The translations under genes were made by a program, and so were the position numbers. The notes beneath the pieces are model-generated. The model had not been told where the DNA came from and ran no database searches. It was given only the letters and a program-made list of their open reading frames with translations. DNA of 19,627 nt from Leucogyrophana mollusca. Lineage: Eukaryota; Basidiomycota; Agaricomycetes; Boletales. The stretch spans positions 1-19,627 of the forward strand of contig MU266713.1 of assembly GCA_021014945.1 (NCBI GenBank), in the 5' to 3' direction. Shown piece after piece: positions 1 through 10,400 of the stretch (its first letter is position 1; each line of letters starts with the position of its first letter).

Positions 1-285
1 CGACTCTGCGATGGGCCCAGACTCACTGTTCGTGACAGAATCTGTTCCTATCACAGATCTTGAGAACGTATTTCTATCTACAGGTACCACGAACCCGACC
101 ACAGATTCTGGCTCTGTGGTTGACTCTGTGGCTGACAAAGACTCTCTGCATCAGATGTTAAATTCGTATATGCACCGATTAATAAATCCGTATTGTTGGA
201 TTCGTGCCTGTCACACATCCGACTGCGTACAATAAATTCGTTGATGAATCCGAGGGTGACACGTGTCCAGTCACACATTTACAAT
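1..285. other. Left-edge segment with open frames on both strands, no gene resolved
   Basis: A minus-strand frame is open from about position 150 to the edge. It is Ser/Thr-rich and contains phrases such as ESTTEPESVV and SVTNSESGPIAES, so it could be a further exon of the peptidase-like gene at 286-1332 or of another gene. A plus-strand frame is also open from the edge to 235. Short repeats of the type ACTCTGTGG cause a QPQSQPQSQ run in another minus frame, which shows that the low complexity is in the DNA and not evidence for any one frame. Nothing here matches a family I know. Confidence 0.3.
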
Positions 286-1332
286 CTATCCCCGAGTTCT
301 CCCCCCAATCTGTGGCAACCGCGAAAAGGGCTGTGCCTCTGGTGTCTCCAAGCGCCGATTATCTGATGTAAGTGCCGAATTCTGGCGCTTCAGGTCGACA
401 GCTTCGGCACGAAGCGCCAGCACCTCGAGGCTGGATTCCATAATCGCCAGCGTCATTTCCTGTGGACCGTTTCCCACGTACTTGGGAACAAAGATATGGG
501 CCGAGAAGTTTGCAAGCAGCTGGGCTTGCCATTGAAGGTCGCCCTCGGACAATAGGCGGTCGTCAACTGGCAATATGGTGGCCAGTCGCGCTGCAGTCTG
601 CTCGAGAGACGTGTTCAAAATGAGGCCTGCGCCATTCGGATAACTGGGTCTTGGATGGGAGTCGAAAATCACGAAGACGCCGTCTGCGCCAGTGGAGCCG
701 GCGAGGTGTAGACAGGCAATGATCTCTGGAGGTCGAGTGATCACGGCCACTGCAGACGATCGAATAGCCTCCAATTCTCTGGGTTGGCGGGAATCGTTTG
801 TTAGACCCGAATCCACACAAATCTGTATCACATACCTCAGAAGACTTTTAAAGTCTCGGGCGCCCGGACATCCGTATTTCGTCGTGGCTAATCTCAGACC
901 CCTCTCAAACAGAGGTACGCGGCAAATATCCTCTACTTCCAAGTGTAACTGGCTGGACCATCCTGCGCATATCGAGGTAATTTCCTGTGGGCGAAGACAT
1001 GAAAATGAAGAGAGGGTGAGAACCCAGCGGCAGCCCAGCGCTTAGCCTCGCTAATTCTGCGGCGAAGGTTTGAACAAGCGGTGACTGACCTCAATCGTTT
1101 CTTTGGTTGGGATACTGCGTAAGAGACTTTCTGTGGATGCACCATCAGCCTGCTCTTGCGCAAACACGACCCTGGCAAAGTTCAAGGCTGCTAGACCGCA
1201 CGCAGAGATGCCAGATATCCCGCGTCCAAACTGGCTCGTTCCGGTGAACGAAACAATTCGTTCTTTCCCAACAGAAACATCCCAGGTCGCGTTCCCGGGG
1301 GTCGACCTAACAGTTACTCTGGTATGTGACAT
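286..1332 (-). CDS. Cysteine-peptidase-like protein, possible C76-type deubiquitinase fold
   Basis: Two exons, 1332-1090 and 984-286, joined in phase 0 by a 105-base intron (donor GTCAGT, acceptor CCCACAG); about 313 residues. The start is the ATG at 1332; the frame is open further upstream but has no other ATG. Early in the protein SQFGRGISGISACGLAALN places a Gln ahead of a Cys at a helix start, and later a hydrophobic strand ends in FVIFDSHPRP. Gln, Cys and Asp-x-His in that order are what papain-fold peptidases use, and the DSH/DPH arrangement resembles herpes-tegument-type (C76) deubiquitinases. The last 45 residues form a probable coiled coil (LALRAEAVDLKRQN). I recall similar Agaricomycete proteins ending in a RING finger; none is visible before the stop at 286, so this copy may be truncated or may splice onward toward the left edge. 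It is transcribed head to head with the giant gene. The peptidase function is an inference; the gene model is firmer. Confidence 0.6.
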
Positions 1333-1540
1333 GATCGTCTCAAGCTTTGTTGAAATACGAACAGGATGGTGGTCAAGGGTTCCTAAGAAGCGCACAATCA
1401 AGCGCCCGCAAGCACAGATGGTCGCCTCGTGCAAACCATCCTCCCTATCCCTATAAAAACCATCAGACTACGGGCGCTTTTTGTTCAGGTTCCTTCCTTT
1501 TCCCTTCAAGTTCCTGTTACTTGATATTCTACTACCTGCA
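1333..1540. promoter_or_regulatory. Divergent promoter between the peptidase-like gene and the giant gene
   Basis: Only 208 bases separate the two start codons, so both transcripts must initiate from this stretch. On the plus side there is a TATA box, then a pyrimidine-rich leader (TTCCTTCCTTTTCCCTTC) typical of fungal transcription start regions, then the ATG at 1541. A 9-bp inverted repeat, AAGCGCCCG at 1400-1408 and CGGGCGCTT at 1471-1479, flanks the TATA box. No clear TATA box is seen for the minus direction. Confidence 0.6.
1452..1459 (+). promoter_or_regulatory. TATA box of the giant gene
   Basis: TATAAAAA lies 82 bases ahead of the ATG at 1541 and is followed by a C/T-rich tract, a usual spacing for a fungal promoter. 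Seen directly; the role is inferred. Confidence 0.6.
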
Positions 1541-4494
1541 ATGACGGACTCTTACGTCCCCCCAAACTTGTTTCCCAGAAATTTTGACCATATCGCAAGG
1601 GATGTGAAGGCTGGCGGTAGGCGGTTTCAGTTGGGATCTAAGAAGCTCTCACTCTGAGCAAAATCCGCAGTAAATGAAGACACCGCCATGATGGCTGATG
1701 GTGGCTTATTATCGGTTTCGACTCCCAACACGTCTCGTGGTGGCCTGTCGCTGAAAATATCCGACGATAATGCAGACGACGGCTCAGATCGCACACTGTC
1801 TGCAGATGCTGACCTCCACACTCCAACGTCTGATTCGTTTCATTCGATGCCTGATGCTAGGAACGATGATTCCGATGACGATTTGTACGGACCTGTATAC
1901 CTAAACCCACCAGCAGCGTCCAAGGGAAAGGCAAGAGCAAACTTTCCCATCAATGTCTGTATTTCATTACCTTCGTGAACGATGATGCTGAATGGATGCT
2001 CAGTCTTTAGCGGTTAAAAAGCCGGTATATGCGGATGCTATTTCGTTGCAAGGCAGGGGGCCGATTTCTTCACGTCGTAAATATCTGTTAATGTCGAGAT
2101 CGCAGGGACAGTGGTCTCTGCCATCAGTGGAAATACTACCATGCCGCCCCAACCCGAAGACCTCGATTTATCCCACTCGATCAAAGGCATGTATCGAATT
2201 CTCGACTTGATCAGCGAGCAGGGCAGCGGAGGTCTTGGTAAGCTTGTTTCGCTGTTACAGGATCGCTACTGATCGATCACCTAGTCGACAAGATCATCAT
2301 CGCGCAAGATTCTCTACAAGCGTTCATCAACACTGTCTCCCCTGGCGCATATGTATCGCTGACGAAAGTCGACTTCAAGGTTTTGGATCGGCTCATCGTC
2401 AAGCCCGTCGGTATCTACGGCAGTAAGGACGAAATCGTCCGATTCCTCTCTTCCATCAACGCTGTGGATCGCTCTGTGTAAGGAATTTTCGAGTTATCGT
2501 CCTTGATGGCGCTGATATGGATCGTGATCTCAGGGCGCAAAAGTTGCTAGTTTCGGACGATAGCTCTGAAGTGACCGGGCCGACTCTACGATCAGGCCTA
2601 TATATCGTCAGACCATCTAGTTCTTCAGGTTCCACGGAGCAGCTTTACGTTGTATACTGGCCCGAGGAGACGACTTGGCACGACACCACGGCTTCAACAG
2701 TCCGGCGTAATCGGGTGACATTCATGCGGTAACTATCAACTATACCAGTGGTGTAGCCAAAGTTTACCAGGCTGCGGAACAGGTACCTCATGAAGATATG
2801 CGATCAAGTTGTCGCGCTCATATCGTCTAGTCACGCCCAATCCATCGTGTGGAACGAAGAGCAGCTCGATGATGCCTCCTTGGACGTCGACAATGACGAA
2901 ACAGACAGGTTGTTTACGTTCGAGGTAGCCAAGACCAACGAGCAAGAGGAGTCGGTGACAGTGCGACAGGGCTTTCAAGTACGTCACCGAGTCTATTCGA
3001 CTTGACTAATCTCTGATGTGGGCTGTAGACCAACTCACAGAAAATTGCTGTTACCGAACCTCCCTCGGACAGCTCGATTGATCCCGCTCTTTTCACGCCA
3101 CGGCTTCTGTTTGGCGAGACCGCACAAGGTTTTATGACAGCCCAGTTTCATCCTGCCAGGCTCATCGCCGAACGTTTCGTCTCGCGGTCGTATAGCCCTC
3201 TACAAATTGGAAACCTAGTGTATGTTCTCTCCCCATTGTTGCGACGCTGGCACTCAACTAGCTGTCGGCGCGCGCAGGAAATCTGATGCCTTGCGCATCA
3301 ACGAGAATTTGGACGCCGGAGCCCTTAACACCCTCGTAACGAAACTCGGTTTAAAAAACCGCTTTTTAGAAGCTTGCAGGAAGTGGGAGTATGACAGGAA
3401 TACCGTTCACAACACTTCAGAAGCACGCGCAGTTACTGAAGGGAAGGCGATTGCTGAGAAACTCCGAAGCGAGTCGGAACAGCTGGACCGTGCCATCCAT
3501 GAGGAGTTGGTGGACGTCCTTATCAAGAATTTCCCGTTTGTTCACAGTCCCTCTTGAGTGCTTCTTCGCCCCTGATTATGTTCTGTATCCAGGTCTTTGA
3601 ACCGTGACAAGTTTCGATTTTCGCCATCCAATGGGGGCAGCAGTGATAGCAGCAAGAAGGCTTTTGGTTGGTTGCGATGTTATCATGCAGTGTAGACTGA
3701 ATTACCTATCTTTTTCCTAGAACCACTTTCTCGCATTGTTACGCTCTATCCGGCGATCGGCGACCTCTTTACGAAGACCCTGCGGGGATCAGATCTCGAA
3801 CGGGTTGGTACCAGCGAATTCAGAGATCAAAAAGACCGCATTGCCATCATCGACCACCTCCTTCGTCATTACTGCAAGGATTGGCAAGAGCGGAAACGAG
3901 CGGAGTTGGTCCACCTTGTCCTGCACGAAAATATGTTCCAAATGCGGAACGCGGTGACAGCAATGGGTCGAGTGTCTGTTCCAGACGATAAGGGAAAGGC
4001 GAAGAGCGGCTTTTTTCCAAAGCTCGGGTCATTTGTGTTTGGCACCGGCGATCGCACAGGAATGGAGAATGCCTTCAAAGAGGCACAGGATGCTGCTGCA
4101 CGCATCAACGAATCTCGTTTCGTTGCAACCCTAGATTCGATTGCGTCGCGCCATCCGATCGTGAAGACGGAAGTCACCGCTCTCAAACAGATGGTCTATT
4201 CGCACTTCGAGAAGCAGCTTCTGAAGCTGAGAAAGAAGCTGACACCCACCGCTCTCACCATTCAGGAAGATGAATGCATGGCACGATGTAAGCGACAAGC
4301 GGTTAGTGACGAGGAGCAGGAACAACGCGATCTTCGCCGCGGACTTATCCGAAAGATAAACCATCTCTCCAAAGCGGCTGCGCACACGTGAGTGCCAACC
4401 TCTGAGGCCAGAAGCTCGAGCTAATGATTATGCACCAGGTACACGCTTTGCATCGACTCTATTGAGGAACCGGGACCGACCCACTACGGCTACT
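1541..4494 (+). other. Giant gene, exons 1-12: N-terminus and conserved helical part
   Basis: Exons: 1541-1616, 1671-1954, 2004-2024 (unsure), 2099-2237 (start unsure), 2285-2477, 2534-2728, 2783-2978, 3029-3219, 3278-3535, 3593-3666, 3721-4387, 4439-4494. Residues up to about 140 are acidic and Ser/Asp-rich (DNADDGSDRT, DDSDDDLYGP), so likely disordered. From IKGMYRILDLISEQG onward the sequence looks folded and conserved: GAYVSLTKVDFKVLD, then LYVVYWPEETTW, SVRRNRVTFMRYL, and PRLLFGETAQGFM. The large exon 3721-4387 is rich in charged helices (YSHFEKQLLKLRKKLTPT, then a stretch of EEQEQRDLRRGL), possibly coiled coil. I cannot assign a named domain to this part; the blocks match ones I recall from uncharacterised Agaricomycete homologues. 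Confidence 0.65.
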
Positions 4495-7400
4495 GTGAGT
4501 GATAGTTACCACCTGTTATATTGCCTCGCATCTTACAGTCGGTCAGCCCCGGCATATTACCGAGTTTCTGGTTCGCGCGAGTCGCTCGACCAACCCTCAC
4601 TCATCTTCACAGTTCATCTGCTGAACATCACGACTCAAGACCATCACGACCTGCAACTAGATCCCGCTTTTATACCGACCCCGCGTTGCGGAGTTTCGCA
4701 TACTTTTCGTTTACCTATAGGCCATAGTATCACGTGAGTCGGGCTGTCGGCCTGCCCGCTCTGCCATTGATCACATGCATTCAATAGACATGCTCAACTC
4801 CTGGAGGGCGAAAGGATACTCCTGGTCGTCATTGACCGCATAGGAAACCTTCTGATATACTTAGAAAGGTTGGCCGCTATAGACAGCGCTATCGAGCGTG
4901 GCCGCAATAAGACTTTCCACCGGGACAAAATCGGGCAAGACTTCCTTCTCGCATTTGACGAGTCGAAGGGCATGCTAGCCGTCTGCGCATCCACCAAGGT
5001 ACGTACCGAGAAATGCTGTCTTCAATCAAGGCCACTGATACAGTTATGCAGCTTCAACTACACATATTCGTTTTCGATGACGGTCGTGGGTCTATGCAGG
5101 CTGTGGGCAGTGCGATCAATCTCGTCCCTTGGTACAACGATGAAATCGCCATTTGCCAGGCGTGCTTCGTGTGCGGCAGCGAGGAGCTACTCCTTGTTGA
5201 CTCGAGTGCACAAGCTCGGATATTCTCTCTGGTCACTATGCAGTTCAGGTAGGTTATGTTTTCGTCATTCGCTTCTGCTCGCTCACCTATATATTGTACA
5301 GGCCTGCTGCATTGCATCTGAACCAGATTCCAAGTTCTATCTATTCGTCCCCTGACGGGTCCTGCTTGTTGGTTTCGCACGTGCAAGATTCTAAAAGTTC
5401 TATCACTGCCTATCACTGGGGGACTTTCGGCTCCACGGAAGGCATTGCACTGGACATCCCCGACCTTGCCTTCGACGATAAGCTCGTTCTCACGTCGTTG
5501 GTCAACAGAACCTCTGTTCATCTGGTGAAGCTCGATCCCCGTGTCCACCTCTGTCAATCATTCGCATTGGATATCACGCGGAAGGTCACAGAATTCATGT
5601 TCAAAGAAAAAGGGAGCCGAGCATCTTCCAGCCGCAATTCCGCACTCACCGCGCACAATTGTTTAATTGATTGCCACGCTGAAGTATGGACTCGCTTCCC
5701 GGTCCTGCCGGCTGTTCAACGCGAAACCATATCATCTTCCAGCAAACGCTTTCAGAAGACGCTGGCGTTCGTTACGGACCGTAATCACCACCTTTTCGCA
5801 CCTCATTTTACCGAGATGATCCACACTTTCGAGAGGACCACAAGGAAGCCAACCGGCGATCAGCTGAAGACTATCACGGTGTCTGCCGTACCTTTTGACG
5901 TGTTCGCCGCTGAACTCGCCGCCGACTCCGACTGGCGAGTCTCTCAATTTCGAGGCGGAGAATGGCTTGTGGATTTGCTCTGCCTCATCCCGATTCACAT
6001 CGCTATCACAAAGGAGAATAGATTCGTCCCCCTTAAAGATGGAGTATCTTCTTCGGAGCTCGAGAAGTCCCTTCTAGGTGCCGAGGTCAGCCGAATCGTC
6101 GACAGTCTATCATTCGGGTGGTATGAATCACTTTTCCAATCCTATATGGCATCCAAGGCATGTATCTGCGTAAACTTTGTGAATGATCACTAATGCAGAC
6201 ATCTGTACAGCCCGTGAAAGTGGTTTCGTCGATGGGCGAGCAGTCAGTTGGGAAGAGCTTTGCCTTGAATCACCTTGTCGACACCTCGTTCGCCGGATCA
6301 GCCATGCGCACCACAGAAGGGGTGTGGATGTCCGTTACACCTACTCAGGATGCACTCATAGTGGCACTTGACTTCGAAGGTTTGTCACGCGTTGTACTCC
6401 GGAGCTTTAATGTTTGTGACATGGTGAACAGGTGTACACAGTATCGAACGTTCTGCTCAGGAGGACACGTTGCTGGTGTTATTCAATACCGCCATATCCA
6501 ATTTGGTGCGTTGTTCACCTCTCGACTCATGCAGCTGTTAACGGTTTGTTCGCGCGGAAGGTTCTTTTCCGGAACAACTTCGCCCTCAGCCGAGACATCA
6601 CTGGGCTTTTCCAGTCCTTCCAGTCCAGTTCGACGGTCTTGGACCCCAAGGCCAACCCGATGTTGTTCCAGTCAACTTTGGTCATCATCATCAAGGTGCT
6701 GTTCACGGCAGGACTGCTCAAGTCTCACGAGCTGACTTTAAATCTCAGGACGTAGTCGACTCGGACAAAGCAGAAATTGCTCGAGAGTAAGTGCTCAGAC
6801 GACGCACGGATCTAGTTCTCACATCAGCGCGACTAGGTTTTCTTTGAAGTTCCAGAAAATAGTCCAAGAAGAACAGGAATCAAACTTCATCACACGACTC
6901 CACGCGGGGAAACTCAACATCATTCCCTGGTGCGCTATTTCGCTTAGTTATGGTCCACTAACCTTCAATTGAACATAGGCCCGTCATCGAATCCAAGGAG
7001 TTTTACAAGCTGTTTCCAACCCTAAAACGGCGATTAGACCAACAGGTAGTCACTCACAGAGCCGCGGGCGAATTTCTTTACACAATGAAAACCCTAATGG
7101 CCAAGCTGAAGGTATGTGATCCTGTTATCTCGTGCAAAACCCTGCTGAAATGACTCCCAGGCTAACGACTGGGGCGCCATCTCTCGTAAGTTCGTCGTAG
7201 GTTTATTTCCCAAGCTTTGTTCACGTCAGCAATAGAAACAATGGCGACCCACCGAGCGCAGTTACTCCTTTCTATCTTACCGAACGCTCTCGCTTTTGGT
7301 CTTTCGGAGGTCACACCTGAGCCTGAACCATTGAAGGTATGACCTTGTTGTTCACTTCGGGTCATGCTAAATCCGATCGCAGAACTTGGACACCGACGTG

Positions 7401-10400
7401 ACCGTAGCCGCCCCCGACACTGACTCTCACTTCTCATTGGCAACTGGCGGGGCCCACCAATCCGAAGCCCGCGAATCGGCCTTGGCTGCTCTGCGTGAGG
7501 ACTGGGATCAGTACCATTCTCGCCAGATGCTCCCGGACGCGGAGTGGGCTGAGGCATTATCGCTTCATCTCGAGAGCCTCGTGGACATGCGTATCGACCA
7601 TGTGCGTGAATGGGTTGCTTCAAACCTGTCACGTTTCCAGTCCGGACATGCAAGCATTGAAGAACTACGGAGGACGCTCGAGAGTGCTACTGTGGACTTG
7701 AAGACAAACGTTCAGCTGTGTAGGATGCAGTGTGCAGATTGCTATCTGCTATGCGTTCAGAGCCGTTTACACGAAGGCCAACATGACTGTCGAACGAGTC
7801 ATCAGTGCATTCATACATGCGACTTTTGTGACGATCCCCAGGGAGAACGGAAGTTGTGTAGCATGTCGTGAGTGTTCCGTTTCGAAGAGTTAGGTTATGC
7901 TCTGAATGCTAACCCACCGTAGTGCCGGCCATGCTGGTGCGCACATGTGAGTCACGGAGAATGCGCCGTTCGGACTGAGCTGAGCCATCTACCTGTTTCG
8001 ATATAGATGCGTGGTCAATGCCCATCTTTGCGGAGAGCCTTGCATGCATGCGGGAAAGAAAGGATGCTTGGATGAATGCTCCAAGGTATTGCTACAAACG
8101 GTCGTCTGAAAGTGCGTCGCTGAGGCCTCTCCTTAGGTTATTGGGCACACGGACGAAGAACATCTTTGTGCGGCATCTATACACGCATGCGGCGAAGTGA
8201 GTTATCCCGACAGTCTTCGTATTTTTCTCGTCTGAAAGCGTTGTTCAGCCTTGTGCACTGTCCAACATCCAACTCTCGAATGGCGACTTTTACTCGTGCA
8301 CGGGTACCTGTCGTATCCCCAGGTAGTTCGATTTTGATTGTTTGGCCTCTTGGCTGACAGATTGCAATGTCTTAGTGATGTCGATCATTCCCAGCATCAA
8401 TGTGACGCTCGACTTTGCGATATATCGTGTCAATTGTGCAAGCGCCTTTGCTCTCACGAAGACCACTTTCACGGACTGGACACGGGAGCTGTACATCTAT
8501 GCGGGTTCGTAGGCTGCTTTTCTTCGTCATACACCGCTAACTCAGCGCTCAACAGTCAAGAGCACACTTGTACCGCTCTCTGTTCGGTTCCCGGAATCTG
8601 TGAGATCGATACAGCCCCTCACTCGATCGAGGCGACTTTCGCGGGAAGACACGAGACGTTTCAGTACACCAAGGTACGTGGTGTGGTACTCAATTGCCGA
8701 GGGTTTCATGGCGTGATGATGCACACCATGGTCCGCTTAGTATTCACAAGGCATGTTCTTCGGCTTGTGACCCACTTGGAGTTTGTGACTCACCTCCACC
8801 AGTCGCGAAGCGCCTCAAGTGCATCAAACCCATCCCATCCGGCGCGCTAACACACAAAGGCGCTCACAACCATAGTATGGACAAGACTGTTGTCCATCTC
8901 TGCGAGATGAAGTCAGTTTATTGAGGCGGGAATAGCAATGCGACTGTTTTTACATGACTTGCTTTGTAGGTGCGATAACTGTGGATACTTCTGTACATTG
9001 CCCCTTGGTGAGGTCCTTCTTGAGGAATATTATGCTACCGGCCGCTTATCTCGCCCACAGGCCACCCGCAACAGGAGCACGAGACACGGCATGGATCTAT
9101 GTCACAGACCCGGTGGGCCGTCGATGGTGCTGACGATACGAGCCTTGAGATCGAAGGACGCAAGTTTTCTTCCAACGACGAGGGAGCCCCAATGATGTGC
9201 AACCTCGTCTGTCAAGCGATGGGCAGGCACGTTCACATTGATTACTGTCGTGCCGATGATCCTGCCGCATGTACAGGAAACGAGCACATACAACACATCT
9301 ACAAGAGGATGGTTCCAAACCCCGACCGTCACAAGGATGCTGTAACTCACAGTATGTTTTGGAGGAGGAGCGGCAAGTCGTTTACGATCATTCGCGACCC
9401 CGCGTTTCTACTAAGTACACTTTCTCTCTAGGTTTCAAAGATCCCTACTCCCGTGATGAACAGGCAAATTTTGCCAAATGGTGCGTCCCACGAGATATGA
9501 GCCTCCCCCAGCTCTGACAATTTCTTTGATAGTGACGCTATGTGTGCAGGTAGGCTATCGACTTGAATAAAAGGGGCCTTCGACATTTATATCCCTTCCG
9601 CAGGTCCTGAGCACACAGTGGCGGGGGGAGGTCCTGGCCAGCCGTCTTACTGCACGTTGCCACTTTTCCATGCACCTAGTGACCCGAACAGCGCACCCGC
9701 TGGCTTAGGATATGTGTCCAACGACGGGCACTTGTTCTCGTGCAAAAATCCAGTGGTAATGCAGCAAGCTTTCCATGTGTTAGTCTGCCCAATGAGTTGT
9801 GATTACAGGAAGCGACTAATGATGTTCTATTCACAGTGTTTTTGTGATCGACAGGTTCTTGATCACCGCTTGGTACACCTACCACGTCTAATTGGGGTTG
9901 CTTAGGTCCGGATCCATGGCTTGCACTGACCGACGGCCGCTTGCAAACACTCCAGTGTCCAATCGGATCATCCAGCGGGCGGATAATAGGTTTGGGGCTG
10001 TCGTCTCGTCTCTCCATAGTTTCTGGTCAGCCCGTCACGCAGCTGTGGCTGGAAGCCAACAGGGTGCTCGCCGAGACGCCTATAGCGTCGTGCTCTTCGA
10101 CCATACCATCGTCGACGCAATTGTCAACGACTTCACCAGTTCGCCCGATGAACTCCTTGATGCGGTGTTGCAATTTCAAGCAGACGGCGGAACAAATTTC
10201 ACTGCTGCTATTCAACGCACTCAGGGAATCATGGAACAAAATTGGAGCACAGAACGGTATTTTTTTACAGATTGTGTTAGCAAGAAAAGGGCTCATTGCT
10301 TTACAGGACACCTGTCGTAATCTTTCTTTCAGACGGAGAATGTCACATTGCCGATCAAACCCTCCAGGATCTCTGTCGCACAGCAATCCGACTTGGGTTC

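Larger units (their letters stand above)
7383..9778 (+). other. Giant gene, exons 25-38: Cys/His-rich zinc-binding region
   Basis: Exons: 7383-7867, 7923-7946, 8007-8085, 8137-8196, 8249-8322, 8376-8504, 8556-8673, 8741-8750, 8803-8911, 8970-9007, 9061-9372, 9432-9480, 9533-9549, 9604-9778. After a helical lead-in, Cys and His recur in short units: CRMQCADCYLLC, HQCIHTCDFC, HLCGEPC, LCDISCQLCKRLC, HTCTALC, CDNCGYFC, MMCNLVC and others. The spacing (Cys-x2/3-Cys with His-x-Cys) resembles NFX1-type or treble-clef zinc fingers, so several zinc ions are likely bound, but no single named finger fits all units. Conserved non-Cys blocks follow (EIEGRKFSSNDEGAPMMC and GFKDPYSRDEQANFAK). This is the most finely split part of the gene, with exons of 10, 17 and 24 bases. 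It joins the G domain to the VWA domain and could be a nucleic-acid or protein interaction array. Confidence 0.7.

Noticed and set aside
5054..5557. A 167-codon open frame on the minus strand
   Set aside because: It lies opposite the propeller exons of the giant gene, whose plus-strand reading has splice sites and conserved blocks; the minus frame has no recognisable motif.
7162..7653. A 163-codon open frame on the minus strand
   Set aside because: Shadow of the exon at 7383-7867; Pro/Arg/Gly-rich with no family resemblance, and it crosses introns of the plus-strand gene.
7718..9500. The Cys-rich region as a classical RING or PHD finger
   Set aside because: The spacing of Cys and His is repetitive and does not give one C3HC4 or C4HC3 set; a multi-unit zinc array fits better.
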